Source of the DNA: Trichosporon coremiiforme
Taxonomy: Eukaryota; Basidiomycota; Tremellomycetes; Trichosporonales; Trichosporonaceae
DNA length: 64,000 nucleotides
Assembly (NCBI GenBank): GCA_039545355.1
Contig: BCJJ01000006.1
Coordinates: forward strand, 248,001 to 312,000
Reading direction: 5' to 3'
The notes below the pieces were generated by a model that saw only the letters and a list, made by a program, of their open reading frames with translations, did no database searches and was not told the origin of the DNA. Both the position numbers and the translations under genes were made by a program. Shown in pieces: positions 25,257-34,880 of this stretch; position 1 is the first letter of the stretch; each line of letters begins with the position of its first letter.

Positions 25257-25995
25257 CTAGTGGTGGCCGTGCGAGAGCGTGTCGTGGGGCTCGTACTTGA
25301 GGGTGTAGACTGAGAAAAATCAGCTCACGTCATTAAGTGTCGGCCGCGCGATACCTACCAGAGCCGCACTCGGAGCAACGGCAGTGCTTCTTGTCGGCAG
25401 TGACGTCGATCCAGAGGGTGTCGTGGGAGTCGGCGGGGAAGCCGGTGCAGCCGACCTGGCGGACGGGGTAGTAGGAGAAGACCTCGATGGGCTCGGCGAG
25501 GGTGCCGATGCGGTCAGCCTCGAGGGGCTTCATGTCGAAGACGTCGATGCCCTGGACCTTGCCCATGAGCTCGAAACGCTCAATACCGGTGGCCTGCTGC
25601 TCGCTGTGCGTGTGAGCGTGTCTCCCAAGTTTTATGTGGCGCCGGTCCCGCCCGAACCGCCACTGCGCGATTCGGACTCCCATTCTTCCACCGGACCACA
25701 ACCACACATCCACCTTCTGCGGTCCGTCTTCTGCGCTAGGCGACGTCAAACACGACGAGAAAGCACTCACTCTGTGGGAACCTCTCCTGCCTTAACTCCG
25801 GGGCCACTTGAAGAAGTCAGCATGCAACACGTAGAGAGAGTTGAGTCGATCGTCGAAGACATACATGAGCTCGGGGGGCTGAGCGCCGCCGAGGCGGATG
25901 GCGGAGAGGGAGAAAGCGCGGGCCGCAGGGCGGGCGGCGAGGGCGGGGCGGGCAACAGCCTGGGCGGCGCGGAACGAGCGGAGGATGGCGACCAT
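25257..25995 (-). CDS. COX4: Cytochrome c oxidase subunit 4 (mammalian Vb type)
   Basis: Four exons (25995-25865, 25806-25771, 25603-25359, 25309-25257) give 154 residues. The N terminus (MVAILRSFRAAQAVARPALAARPAARAFSLSA, split here: first MVAILRSFRAAQAVARPA, then LAARPAARAFSLSA) is an Arg/Ala-rich mitochondrial presequence. The mature part reads GPGVKAGEVPTDEQQATG, IERFELMGKVQGIDVF, then QVGCTGFPADSHD and KHCRCSECGS, the zinc-binding end of this subunit family, closing with YTLKYEPHDTLSHGHH. It is a nuclear-encoded, zinc-carrying matrix-side subunit of respiratory complex IV. Exon 2 is only 36 nt. Divergent from the gene at 26442 with a shared ~450-bp upstream region. Confidence 0.93.
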
Positions 25996-26441
25996 GACGA
26001 CGGTGTAGGGGATGAGTGGTGAGTTGAGTCTGATGAGTCTCGAGTCTGGTCGTCCTGCTGCCAGGCGTTGAAAGAGGTTGCTCCCATTGGCAGTAGGATC
26101 CGTCTCCGCCCGAGGGAAGCGACGGAACCAAATCCGGCGGGCTGGTGGGACGGGCTTACCTCGTTGTGGCACTTGACGCAGGCTCGCGCGTGATTTTGGG
26201 CCCCAGCGTACAATGACCCTGACTCAACCCAGACGCGTCGACCTGAACATTACGCATTACGATCATCGTCATCTTCCCATCTCCATATCTCTCTATTCAT
26301 CGCTCGAACATGCCCGACTTCTAACCTCACCCCCAACTTAACTACAGAGTTTCCTCCGCAAATAAGTCCCGCGCCCCAACTTTCGACCTCGATCACGCTT
26401 CTTACCACGTCCTTCTCCTTTTCGGTACCCCCTGCGCTCCC

Positions 26442-28631
26442 ATGTCGTCGCGTTTGCCACTACAGCCTGACCCAGACGGCTGGCTGTCAGCGTCGAAGAC
26501 AGCCAAGCCTCCCACTCAGCGCCCATTAGTAAAGCTCGACGCGAACGTTCATCATGGAATCTCAACTCCTCCATCGAGCACGAGCCGCAAACGTTCAGCC
26601 CCCGCATCAAATTTGACCGCGTCCCAGAAGAAACGGCCGCGCTCCACTCAGACGCAAGCGACGCCGACGGCTGCCGCGAATCGTACCCTCGACACCTATC
26701 TCACGCCTCCGACTACAACTGGGAAGGACGCCAAGCGCCGAAAGCCGCTCAAAGTGGTTCCTCAGAATGCTCAGTCGGATGCGGCCATCACGCGGTGGCT
26801 CAGCGAACCACCAAAGCGAGAACCATTGAAGGACCGACAGACGCAATCGCAGAAAAAGTCCACACAGAGCGTTCGTTCGACCTCGAGATCCCCAGCCAAG
26901 CCTGCACTTCGAACTCCCAAAAACGCGTCCTTGTCACCACGAGAGCTCACGCAGGTCCCGCCGTCTGTCCTCGCTAGGCATCAGCGACTCTGCGGCCAGG
27001 ACAGTGCTCGAAAGCGTGCTACGCGGTCGCCATGGCGGGAGATTACTGAGGAGGGCGAGGCTGCCGAGCTGGAAGAGCGGCGTGCTGATCGTCAACGACG
27101 TGCGGAGGAGATCGCAAAGGAGAAGGAGCGTAAGCGGCTGCGGCTTGATGTGCGGGAGAACGTCCAGAAGCAGGCGGAGGACCGGATAGAAGGAGTGAAG
27201 CAGAGGCGCGCTTTAGGGAAGTTCAAGTCCTTAGTGCACTTGTCTAGCGAGTCATCGTCCTCCCCTCACTCATCATCCCCGTCGAAACCGGGCGTGGATT
27301 CTGGACGCGGAAACTTACGTCCCTACACCTCCGCAATTGAGGGGCCAGTCTGCGAGCGCGAAACACAGTGGCCCAAGCCACAGGTTTTGCCATCCTCACG
27401 GCTTGCAGCCATGCCGCGCCGTACGTCTCCGTTTAAGCCCTACATCGACCGACTCCAGGATAGTTCTCCGAGCTCTTCGAAGCGCTCGCTGCCAGGGCCT
27501 TCCCGTCCACCGAAGTCGCCAGAATACAAATCGCCTGCCGTAACGACGCCAAGGAAGCCTAAGCGCCAACATCACCATGTGACACCTCCAAAATCACGAT
27601 CACCGCGGTGCAATCAACCAGAGACGCTGTCTGTGTTCCGCTTACCGAAGCCCCCTCCTCAGCCCGTCTTCGTTCGTTCCCCGCGCCCCTTCATGGAATG
27701 GCGTCCAGTGAAGATGGAAGCAGAGACTCTCATGACTTGGAGTCTCGGTGGAGGTGCAGCTTCGGTGGAGCGGGGCGCGGATCTGCCTCCGAGTGACCCT
27801 CCCGTCGAGGTCGAGGAGCTACAAGCGGTTCGCAACCGACAGGATCTCCCTCCCAGTGACCCACCTGCACTGCCACCGAGTGACCCGCCACAGGTCTCTG
27901 ATGAGACGGAAAGCGTAAGTGGACGTCTTTGATCCCACTGACACCATCAGATAGCTCCATCAGTTCCGTCTCAGACCTTCCCAGACCTGCTGCAGTCATC
28001 GCCTGCCCGGCAGGATCTATCTCCTGCTAGGCGGGACATCGAATTCCCATTACTGAGTTCGCCCACGCGCTTGCCTCGCCTCTCAGTGTCTCCTGGCAAG
28101 CGACTCATACGTCGATCTGGCTCACCGAAGCGTGTCAATGAAGCCATCTTCGCTTCGCTGAGCGATACCCCGAAGGCGAAGACACCGCCTCCGTCTCAGA
28201 TGCGACAGACAAAACGGCCGTCACAGAAGTCATCGCACAAGGACTCACAGCAAACGAAACTAGACGTGTTTGGTTACTTCCCGAAGAAGGAGACGAAGAG
28301 CACAGAGTTTGACAAACCATTCTCTGATGAGGAGGACCTTGACTTCGGAGACGAACCCGCCGACTGGACACCACGCGCGCCGTCGTCCAATCTCGGTGGT
28401 GTTCCGGAAGCACCTCCACACCCCTTCTTGCGCGAGGCAGGCCGCCGCGAGCTGGCGAGGCGGGACGCTGAAGCAATGGAACGGCACCGCTCGCAGCAGC
28501 GGCCTCCAGCCACGCCCTACACAGACACCAGTTCTCTCACCCCTGATGATGGCCCGCAGACCAGCGAATCGACTCGGCGCTGGTTCGCTGGCCTAGATCA
28601 CTCATCGTCGGATCAATGCTCAGACTTGTAA
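26442..28631 (+). CDS. Disordered nuclear protein with PIP-box-like motif
   Basis: Two exons (26442-27914, 27951-28631; 36-nt intron with CTGAC branch site) give 717 residues. I do not recognise the family. The protein is almost entirely low-complexity, rich in Ser, Pro, Lys and Arg, with many SP/TP sites and basic patches that look like nuclear localisation signals, and a charged helical stretch near residues 190-265. Residues 592-601 read QTKLDVFGYF, close to a PCNA-interacting (PIP) box but with Gly at the second aromatic position. A second look-alike, RTLDTYLTPP, lies near residue 81. PPSDPP occurs three times (449-454, 470-475, 478-483). A role in DNA replication or repair is only a guess from the PIP-like motif. 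Confidence 0.75.
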
Positions 28632-28751
28632 TTTGCATAAGTGTTGTACAATGTATAAATTGTATTATGTTCCCAAATACGGTGCCCCTACCGGAAGCGA
28701 TACAGGAGCGACACAGGGGGCGCCTCCGTGCTATCATTCGGGCGCTTTGAG

Positions 28752-29365
28752 GCTGGGACGGACGCGGAGCCACGGTCGTGCGCATCGAGAGCAAGGCAGG
28801 CGAGTACAGCTCTTGGCCCAAGCATGATGTCTACCTCGTCCTGGGGGTCAAGGGAGAACAGCGTCGACAGTGCTGGGCAAGGGGCTGTCGCTGATCCACA
28901 CACCGAAGAAGACAACGTACGAGCAAGCAAAGCGGCTTTCCGGACCGGGCATCTCGGTGCGTCCGGTTAAGCCATGAGCCGCCAGACGATGGCAAGCCTT
29001 TTGTAACCGTGTATACGCATGCATTCGAGGTGAGGGGTTGCCACGGTCTCGTGAACAACCCCGTGTTTGGTCTCGAGCGCGCAGCGGAGCCGGGAGTGGC
29101 ATCGCATTTCCCTGGTATTACCGACGGGGAGTTCGACATCGACGGGAAGGAGCAGGTCGCGGTGGGCCGCTTCACAGAGTCGGGCTTCAGCGCAGCTGCC
29201 GTCACGGAAGTCAGCTGGTTTGGCAGCTTTGCAGAATCCATGGGGAGAGCGACCTGCATCGACGCCAAGTTCAAGCGGGCGTTCGGATTCCTTGCCATCG
29301 ATCAGAAGACGGGCGTCGTCACGTTCAGGGGCTGGGTCACGAACAAAGACTTAATCCGAGACTAG
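28752..29365 (+). pseudogene. Serpin-like remnant, copy A (C-terminal half)
   Basis: Three reading frames in succession match the C-terminal half of a serpin. First is ATVVRIESKAGEYSSWP then KHDVYLVLG (about 28756-28850). After a frame change come TVLGKGLSLIHTPKK and TYEQAKRLSGPGISVRP (to about 28975). After a second change comes KPFVTVYTHAFEV...SHFPGITDGEFDI, the hinge region RFTESGFSAAAVTEV, and AFGFLAIDQKTGVVTFRGW to the stop at 29365. The order equals serpin strands s3A-hinge-s4B/s5B. Neither frame change fits a splice intron, so this is most likely a pseudogene. No N-terminal half is present; the disordered-protein gene ends 120 bp upstream. Confidence 0.7.
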
Positions 29366-29421
29366 GATGTTGAGACTTAACCGATGCATTACCTGAACAT
29401 CACACGAGATTACTTCTAGAA

Positions 29422-31575
29422 CTACGCCTCAACCTTTCTCCGTTTCCCCGTCAGATCGGCCCAAATGCCTTCGGCCACGAGCCGGAGGGTGCCTCGAGCC
29501 TCCCAGAGCGGGATGAGGGAGATGGTCGTCGCGCCCACGAACAGCCAGATCAGCACGATACACACCCACGCTGTGAAGCCCTTCTCAGAGTAGATGTACG
29601 ACGTGAAGAACTGGGGCAAGGGCACGATGATGATGAGGATGAACGTGAGGGAAAGCGCCGCCCATGCCGCGATGCGGAAAGCGTGCTTCAGCCCTGCGGT
29701 GTCCTCTACTGAGGCCTCTGCGGCGTCCTCCTCGACGCTAACCACCGTGGGCGTCGCGATCGCTTTCTCCTTCGCGAGCTCCTCTGTGCTGCCGCCGGGA
29801 GTAAGGTCGGGCATCTTCTCGATGACCTCGACGGCGCTCTCCTCGACATAGGTCGCGGGGACGTTGACGGCGCGGGTGATCTCCCAGTCGAAGTTCTCCG
29901 GCTTGATCAAGGACCACACCACCGTGATGATGCCACCGACGCCGATACTGAGCAGGTTGCCGGTGAGCATTTCGTAGTCGCCGAAGGTGGTGTGCACGTC
30001 AATCTTCCCGTTGAGACGATACGTGATGCTCAGCCACCCGCTGATGCCGGCGCAGAAGCCGAGGATGGCGCCGACAACGGCGCCAGCGCCGTTCGCCTTG
30101 CGCCAGGTGATGCACAGTGCGATGGGCACCACAGCGCAGCCGATAATGCAACCCATCAGCTCGTAGAGGTATCCCATCGAGATGCCGATGTAGTTGAACG
30201 CGGTGGCGATGGCGCCCATGAAGATGGCACAGAAGAGGACGGCGACGTGCGAAACGAACAGCAGCTGCCGCTCCGAAGCGCGCGGGTTGATGTACGCCTT
30301 GTACACGTCGTAGGTGAGAAGGGAGGAGACGGCTATCTGCTCTGCGCTCGCGGCGGAGGTGACCGCGAGGAAGAGCAAGATCAGCATCGCGACCGCACCT
30401 GGCTGGCCCATCAGCGCGGCTGCCGCTTTCACGGCCGGAAGACCCTGGCCAACTTCGTCGGCCGTGAGGGAGATCACAGGGTTGGGGCCGTGCGCGAGCG
30501 CAACGGAAGAGAGGCCGAGGGACGTCGCGATGGCGAGCGGGATGGCGAACCAAGCCAACCCGCCCCAGAGGAATGCCTTGACACTCGTTGACGGGTGGGA
30601 AGCGATGGCACGCTGCCAGTACGCCTGGTCGTTGAAGACGGTGCCAAAGTTGCCGACGATGTTGAGGACGCCGAAGATGAGCCCGCTCTTGGAGCGCATC
30701 GTCAGATAACTGCCCTGCGCGTTGCCGGCAATGGGGTGGTTGTGGGCAGCGGTTGTGAGGAGGGAGTGCATCTTGGCGGGTGAGCCGATCGTCGGGCTCG
30801 TGGCGTAGACCACCAGTGCGAAGGCAATGAGAATAGCATACAGCGCCACGGTGTGCGTGTAGTCCGCGATCAGAGTCGCGCGCATGCCACCGAAGGTGAC
30901 GTACACGGCGACAACGAGGGGTATAATGAAGCACGCCGCGACTGTGTTAACCCCGGTGAGCGAGGTGACGGTAGCACTGCCGCCGAGAACAAGCATAGTG
31001 CATACGATGACGTTGGTTGCGAGGCCGAAGAAGAGAAAGACGGCATGCGCTACCGGTCCCCATCGCGCACGGATGAGCTCGACGTAGGTGTAGCACCGCG
31101 GTCCGTTCAGCTTGAGCTTGGCGCTGATCATGGCGAAGAGCAGGACCTGGATGCAAGCGCCTGAGGCGTACCAGAACGGACCCGAGATGCCGAACTTGTA
31201 AGCCGTGGCGGAGGATTGCAGCAGCGTCGCGGCCCACGTCCACGCGGACACAATGCCGCTCGCAACGAGACCGGGCGGCACTGAACGGGAGGCGCTGTTG
31301 AACTCGTCCGAGTTCATGACGTAGGGAGTATAGCGGGTTTGCAGGCGGGTGATTGCCAGCATCATCGCGGAGAAGAATAGGCCCATGCCGACGACGACGG
31401 CCCAGCCTGCACCCTGTGGTAGTGCTGTAGGGAGAGGGTTTCTAAGATTGGGAGAGAGGCTTAGATTTAAAACGGTCTCTAAGATAATTGTATCAACTTT
31501 ATAGTTATTATCGATGAGGTTTTAATAGAACGGAAATGGGTATGCAGGGCACTAACGGCCCCGGGGAGGTGACAT
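29422..31575 (-). CDS. DUR3: Urea/sodium-solute symporter, DUR3 type
   Basis: Two exons (31575-31557, 31424-29422) give 673 residues. The proposed first exon of 19 nt codes MSPPRG and splices (GTTAGT...ACAG) to PLPQGAGWAVVVGMGLFFS, which restores the usual DUR3 start; without it there is no in-frame ATG before Met19. The protein has about 15 hydrophobic segments of the sodium:solute symporter family, with DEFNSASRSVPPGLVASGIV, GPFWYASGACIQ, VFNDQAYWQRAIAS, TSAASAEQIAVSSLLTYDVYK and a cytosolic loop before the last two membrane segments, as in fungal DUR3 urea (and polyamine) transporters of the plasma membrane. The upstream DNA carries many GATA motifs, fitting nitrogen catabolite control. 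The exon-1 call is an inference from frame and splice signals. Confidence 0.85.
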
Positions 31576-31583
31576 ATGTACCC

Positions 31584-31935
31584 CGGCGCCACGATAAGGA
31601 TACCTCCCGGGTCTCCGGGCTCGTGGATCAGGCGGTGGTGTGGTGCATGGGCGGCTGATAGGACAGGTGGCTCCGCATAGATAACGCGATAAGGGCCTGG
31701 GGTGCCACCGGCCCATGGGGTGATGGCGGTCATGGCGTCTGATAACACTTTCCTCGGACCGCATCGGATAATCCACGATTCCACAGATGCATGACAAAAC
31801 CAGAACACCGATAGGTTCCTGAGACACAAAAGGCGAGCCGAGTAACTGTCGTGGTGGAGCACAATACATGGGTACGAGGAGCAGATAAGAGGATGGAGAG
31901 GATTCCAAATCGCGGGACCTGTCATCTTATCTCTG
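31584..31935 (-). promoter_or_regulatory. GATA-motif cluster upstream of the symporter
   Basis: At least eight GATA-factor type sites (HGATAR or its complement) fall in about 350 bp upstream of the start at 31575: GATAAG at 31593, 31688 and 31884; GATAGG at 31657 and 31810; GATAAC at 31680 and 31741; TTATCT at 31927. Urea transporter genes in fungi are classically controlled by GATA factors (AreA/Gln3/Gat1), so these are likely activation sites under nitrogen limitation. Confidence 0.65.
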
Positions 31936-32068
31936 GCTCAATGCGGAGCGCGACCTGGATCTGAAGGGCCTGGACTTGCTGTCCAATTCGTACTAAGCAA
32001 TTGAGCCATCGAATCGAGCCACTGAGGATACAGTCACAGTGCGCTTAGCATCATCGCCGTCTATGAGT

Positions 32069-32764
32069 TCACTCTCTGTCGTCGATCTCGACCTCGTTGT
32101 CCTTCTCTATGATACAGTCTTCCGTAACCCATCCGGCGAAGGTGACGACTCCTGTACTTTTCTCGAAGTAGATAAAGCCGAAGGGCGGGTCAATGTTGAC
32201 CTGAATACGAGCGCACATCCGCTCTCGGGAAAGCCGGCCATACAGTCGGCATACGTTAAGCCTGGGCGGTGGAAGCGGGTGATGGCCGCCTGTACCGCAC
32301 CGTCAAGCCAGAGGAGGGAGTCAGTGATGCCGGGGAAGTTCTCCTTCGGCTCTGTTGGGTCGCAGGCCACGGACATTGACTAGCTGATCACTGAGCAAAT
32401 CGTGACCCGCCTCGACCTTGAACCCGGGCGTCGTGAGATTGACGAATGTGCCGCAACCTCCACGACGTGGACGGATAGACAGGGTCCGACGTGCTGCGCT
32501 GCCTCTTCTTCTGTCGGCGGCTCGAAGGGCGCGCGTACCAGTGCCAAACCTTGGGTCAGTACCGAGGAGGTAGGTACATCCCGCGAGTGCGGGGTAGCTG
32601 CCGCCACTTGTCGCATAGCTTGCTGCTGAACGCCGACTCCCGCTGAAAGATGCGATGTGACCTCGATGAGCTGAGGTTCCCAGATGTCTTGCCGACACCA
32701 CACTTGCATGTCCTCCGTTGTTCACTTCTGCTAGTTGCTTTACTTCTGATATTGCGGTGACCAT
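32069..32764 (-). pseudogene. Serpin-like remnant, copy B (C-terminal half)
   Basis: Reading on the minus strand, serpin-like pieces appear in order but in changing frames. First come SVLTQGLALVRAPFEPP and GPCLSVHVVEVAA (about 32560-32440), then GTFVNLTTPGFKVEAGHDLL (about 32450-32390), then ENFPGITDSLLWLDGAVQAA and ITRFHRPGLTYADCMAGF (about 32345-32240), then VNIDPPFGFIYFEK and STGVVTFAGWVTED (from 32200), ending at the stop 32069-32071. Frame changes between each piece, and no N-terminal half, make a functional product unlikely, although short introns cannot be ruled out at every junction. It begins 12 bp after the stop codon of copy C, so the two are a tandem pair. Confidence 0.7.
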
Positions 32765-32775
32765 AATCGCCGGCT

Positions 32776-34116
32776 TCAGTCGGAGTCAGTCTCTGAACTC
32801 CTGATGTCATCATCGTTGTCCTTGAACTCCTTTTCCGTGACCCATCCCGGAAACAGCACAACCCCGGTGTTCTCCTCGACACAGATGAACCCGAACGGCC
32901 GGTCGATCTCGACCTCGAGGAAGAGTGCCTGCGAAGGCTGGGGGGATGACGGCCGTCTTGTGGCTGCAGTTTTGTCCTTATTGGCCACGTAAGCCAAGGC
33001 TGCAGCTTGGAAGCCCCCGCTGCCGAACCTCCTTATGGCATTCTGACCTGCCCCTCGCATCCAGAGGGCGGGGTTGGTAATGCCGGGGAAGTGATGACCA
33101 GGTATGTTTGGCTCCTCTTTGGCCGACTTGAGCCCGAACAGATCGTTCTTCACCAGGTTGTGGTCTACCGAGACTTTGAACCCAGGCGTGGTGATCTCGA
33201 CGTACGGTCTCCCCTTATCCGGAGCCGGGTACAACTCCTCAACCTTAACGGTGAGGCCCGGGCCCGCAAGCTTCATCGCTTTCTTGTAGCTTATCGAGGT
33301 ATCGCCGTGCTTGCGAACTAGCGCCAGTCCGTGAGACAGCGTATCAGCGGGAGGTGCACTCTCCTCGCCTAAGACCAGCTAGCAGTCGATGGCGCCTGAG
33401 CGTGGCTAGTCGTGGCTCCGCCCCTCGACGCGGACAGCGGTGACGCCGTCCGCACATCGGATGTAGTTCAAGCCTCGGAAGTGCTGCCTGAGCTGGTACT
33501 TGGAGATCCGCCTGAAGTGAGTAGTCCAAAAGTGAGTGGTTTACTTCAGGTTGAGCGCAATGGCACTCGTGAGCAGCAGGTCGTCCTCTTCCTTGATCTC
33601 CGTCGGGAACTTTGTGAATAGGTTGCGCGTGCGCTGTCACGCCCAGTCGTTCAGAACCGGCTGATCGACCCGTGGGTTTTGCGTCAGGAGGCCCCTCGAG
33701 AGTTCGGGGAGGCGAGCGAGCCACTCCTCCTTCACACCGAGGCGCTGGGAGATCCATACGGCCATTGCAGCATCCAGCGCATCGTTACAGGCAAGAAACT
33801 CGAGTGTATCGAGCGCTGCGTGCAGAAGATCTCCCTCATCGGACGTCTTCAGTGTTGAAGGGACTCGAGACTTGTGTCTGAGCCCTCTGTAGTCTCTGTT
33901 CTCTGCATGCACTTCATACACCATTCCAACATTCAGGCAGAGGGCCGTTCGGAGATCAGCCGCGACATCCTTCGCAGCGGCATCCACGACGATGGTGCGC
34001 ACGGCCCACACGCCGACCGGCGAGAAGACGGTTGCCTTGTCGGATAAGGATGCTGCCCAACGCGCTGCGAGGTCGTTGATGGCGTCAGCTGGAGGATGTT
34101 TTGGGTGGTCGTCTTC
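32776..34116 (-). pseudogene. Serpin-like gene, copy C (nearly complete, broken)
   Basis: The most complete of four copies. From 34116 the minus strand reads ADAINDLAARWAASLSDK then ATVFSPVGVWAVRTI (serpin helix A/strand s6B region), AALDTLEFLACNDALDAAMA and VWISQRLGVKEEWLARLPEL, then LNDWA followed by an in-frame TGA (near 33638). The same frame continues RNLFTKFPTEIKEEDDLLL and TSAIALNLK, crosses a plausible 33-nt intron, reads GVTAVRVEGRSHD, meets two more stops, then runs open from LVLGEESAPPADTLSHG to VEITTPGFKVSVDHNL, HHFPGITNPALWM, the hinge GSGGFQAAALAYVANK and VEIDRPFGFICVEENTGVVL. Three in-frame stops argue for a pseudogene; the open C-terminal part (32776-33276) alone could still be expressed. 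Hinge residue P14 is Phe, not Thr or Ser, so inhibitory action would be doubtful. Confidence 0.75.
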
Positions 34117-34287
34117 GCCTCAGGCACGCGGGCAGAAGAGCGCAGGCGTTGGGAGCTTGTGAAGTGATCAATCTGACATTCATATACGCTGTCAAGAAGG
34201 TGCTGTGTCCAGTAGCATGTTGGCCACAGCGTCGACTGTTGGGAGGTGAGGGTCGGAGCGGCGTTCTGAAGGAAGGCGGCAATGGCC

Positions 34288-34764
34288 TTACGCACTATCT
34301 TCAATCAGATCGTGACGCATCGGATGGCTGAGAGTGGGCATGCTGTGGTGAGCATGACGGTGGAGACCTGTTCCGGGGGGGAGAAGATGCACAGCAAGGA
34401 AGACGGGTTCATACTGAAGTGAGCGATGGAGCGAAACGAGGAAGGTGGGCTTCGCAGTTGCATGGTATGAGCGACGACTGTGGTGACGGACCGGTCCAGC
34501 AGAGCCGGGTCCGCAGCGTCCGTTCCCAGAGTCCAGAACTTCCGCACAGCCCACAAGCCAGTTCGCGAGCGCTCCGATACTAGCGCGACCCAGCGCGCGC
34601 TGGACCAACTCCGCTCGTGCGGCGCAACGCCCCTCGGCTACCTGAAGTTCAGCCGTTATCTGTCGAGCTCCGAGACAGGCACTGGTGTCAGTGCTATAAC
34701 CGACTCCGACTCCGACCTCGACCTCACAGGGTCGGAGATGAGCTGTCGCAAGAGAAATAGTCAC
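34288..34764 (-). pseudogene. Serpin-like remnant, copy D (middle part)
   Basis: A short, frame-shifted middle fragment. ELVQRALGRASIGALANWL aligns by eye with the LNDWA region of copy C. In the next frame RKFWTLGTDAADPALLDRS and VTTVVAHTMQL parallel its RNLFTKFP...LLLTSAIALNL segment. Lies directly upstream of copy C on the same strand. This is the weakest of the four; the similarity is to copy C more than to serpins in general. Confidence 0.4.
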
Positions 34765-34880
34765 AGGAAATCGTAGCTCAATGCATTGCCTATCCGTACA
34801 TACATAACCTATTGCTGTACTTGCATAATTTTAACTTGTTGAATGTTACTGCGTCACTCGTCGTTAGAGCAAGAGACAGC

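Noticed and set aside
28976..28996. GTTAAG...CAG as an intron in serpin copy A
   Set aside because: Only about 20 nt, shorter than any intron in the window and without a branch site; a frameshift is more likely.
33607..33640. Intron explaining the TGA in serpin copy C
   Set aside because: The only GT...AG choice here breaks the frame of the following serpin strand, so an in-frame stop is the simpler reading.
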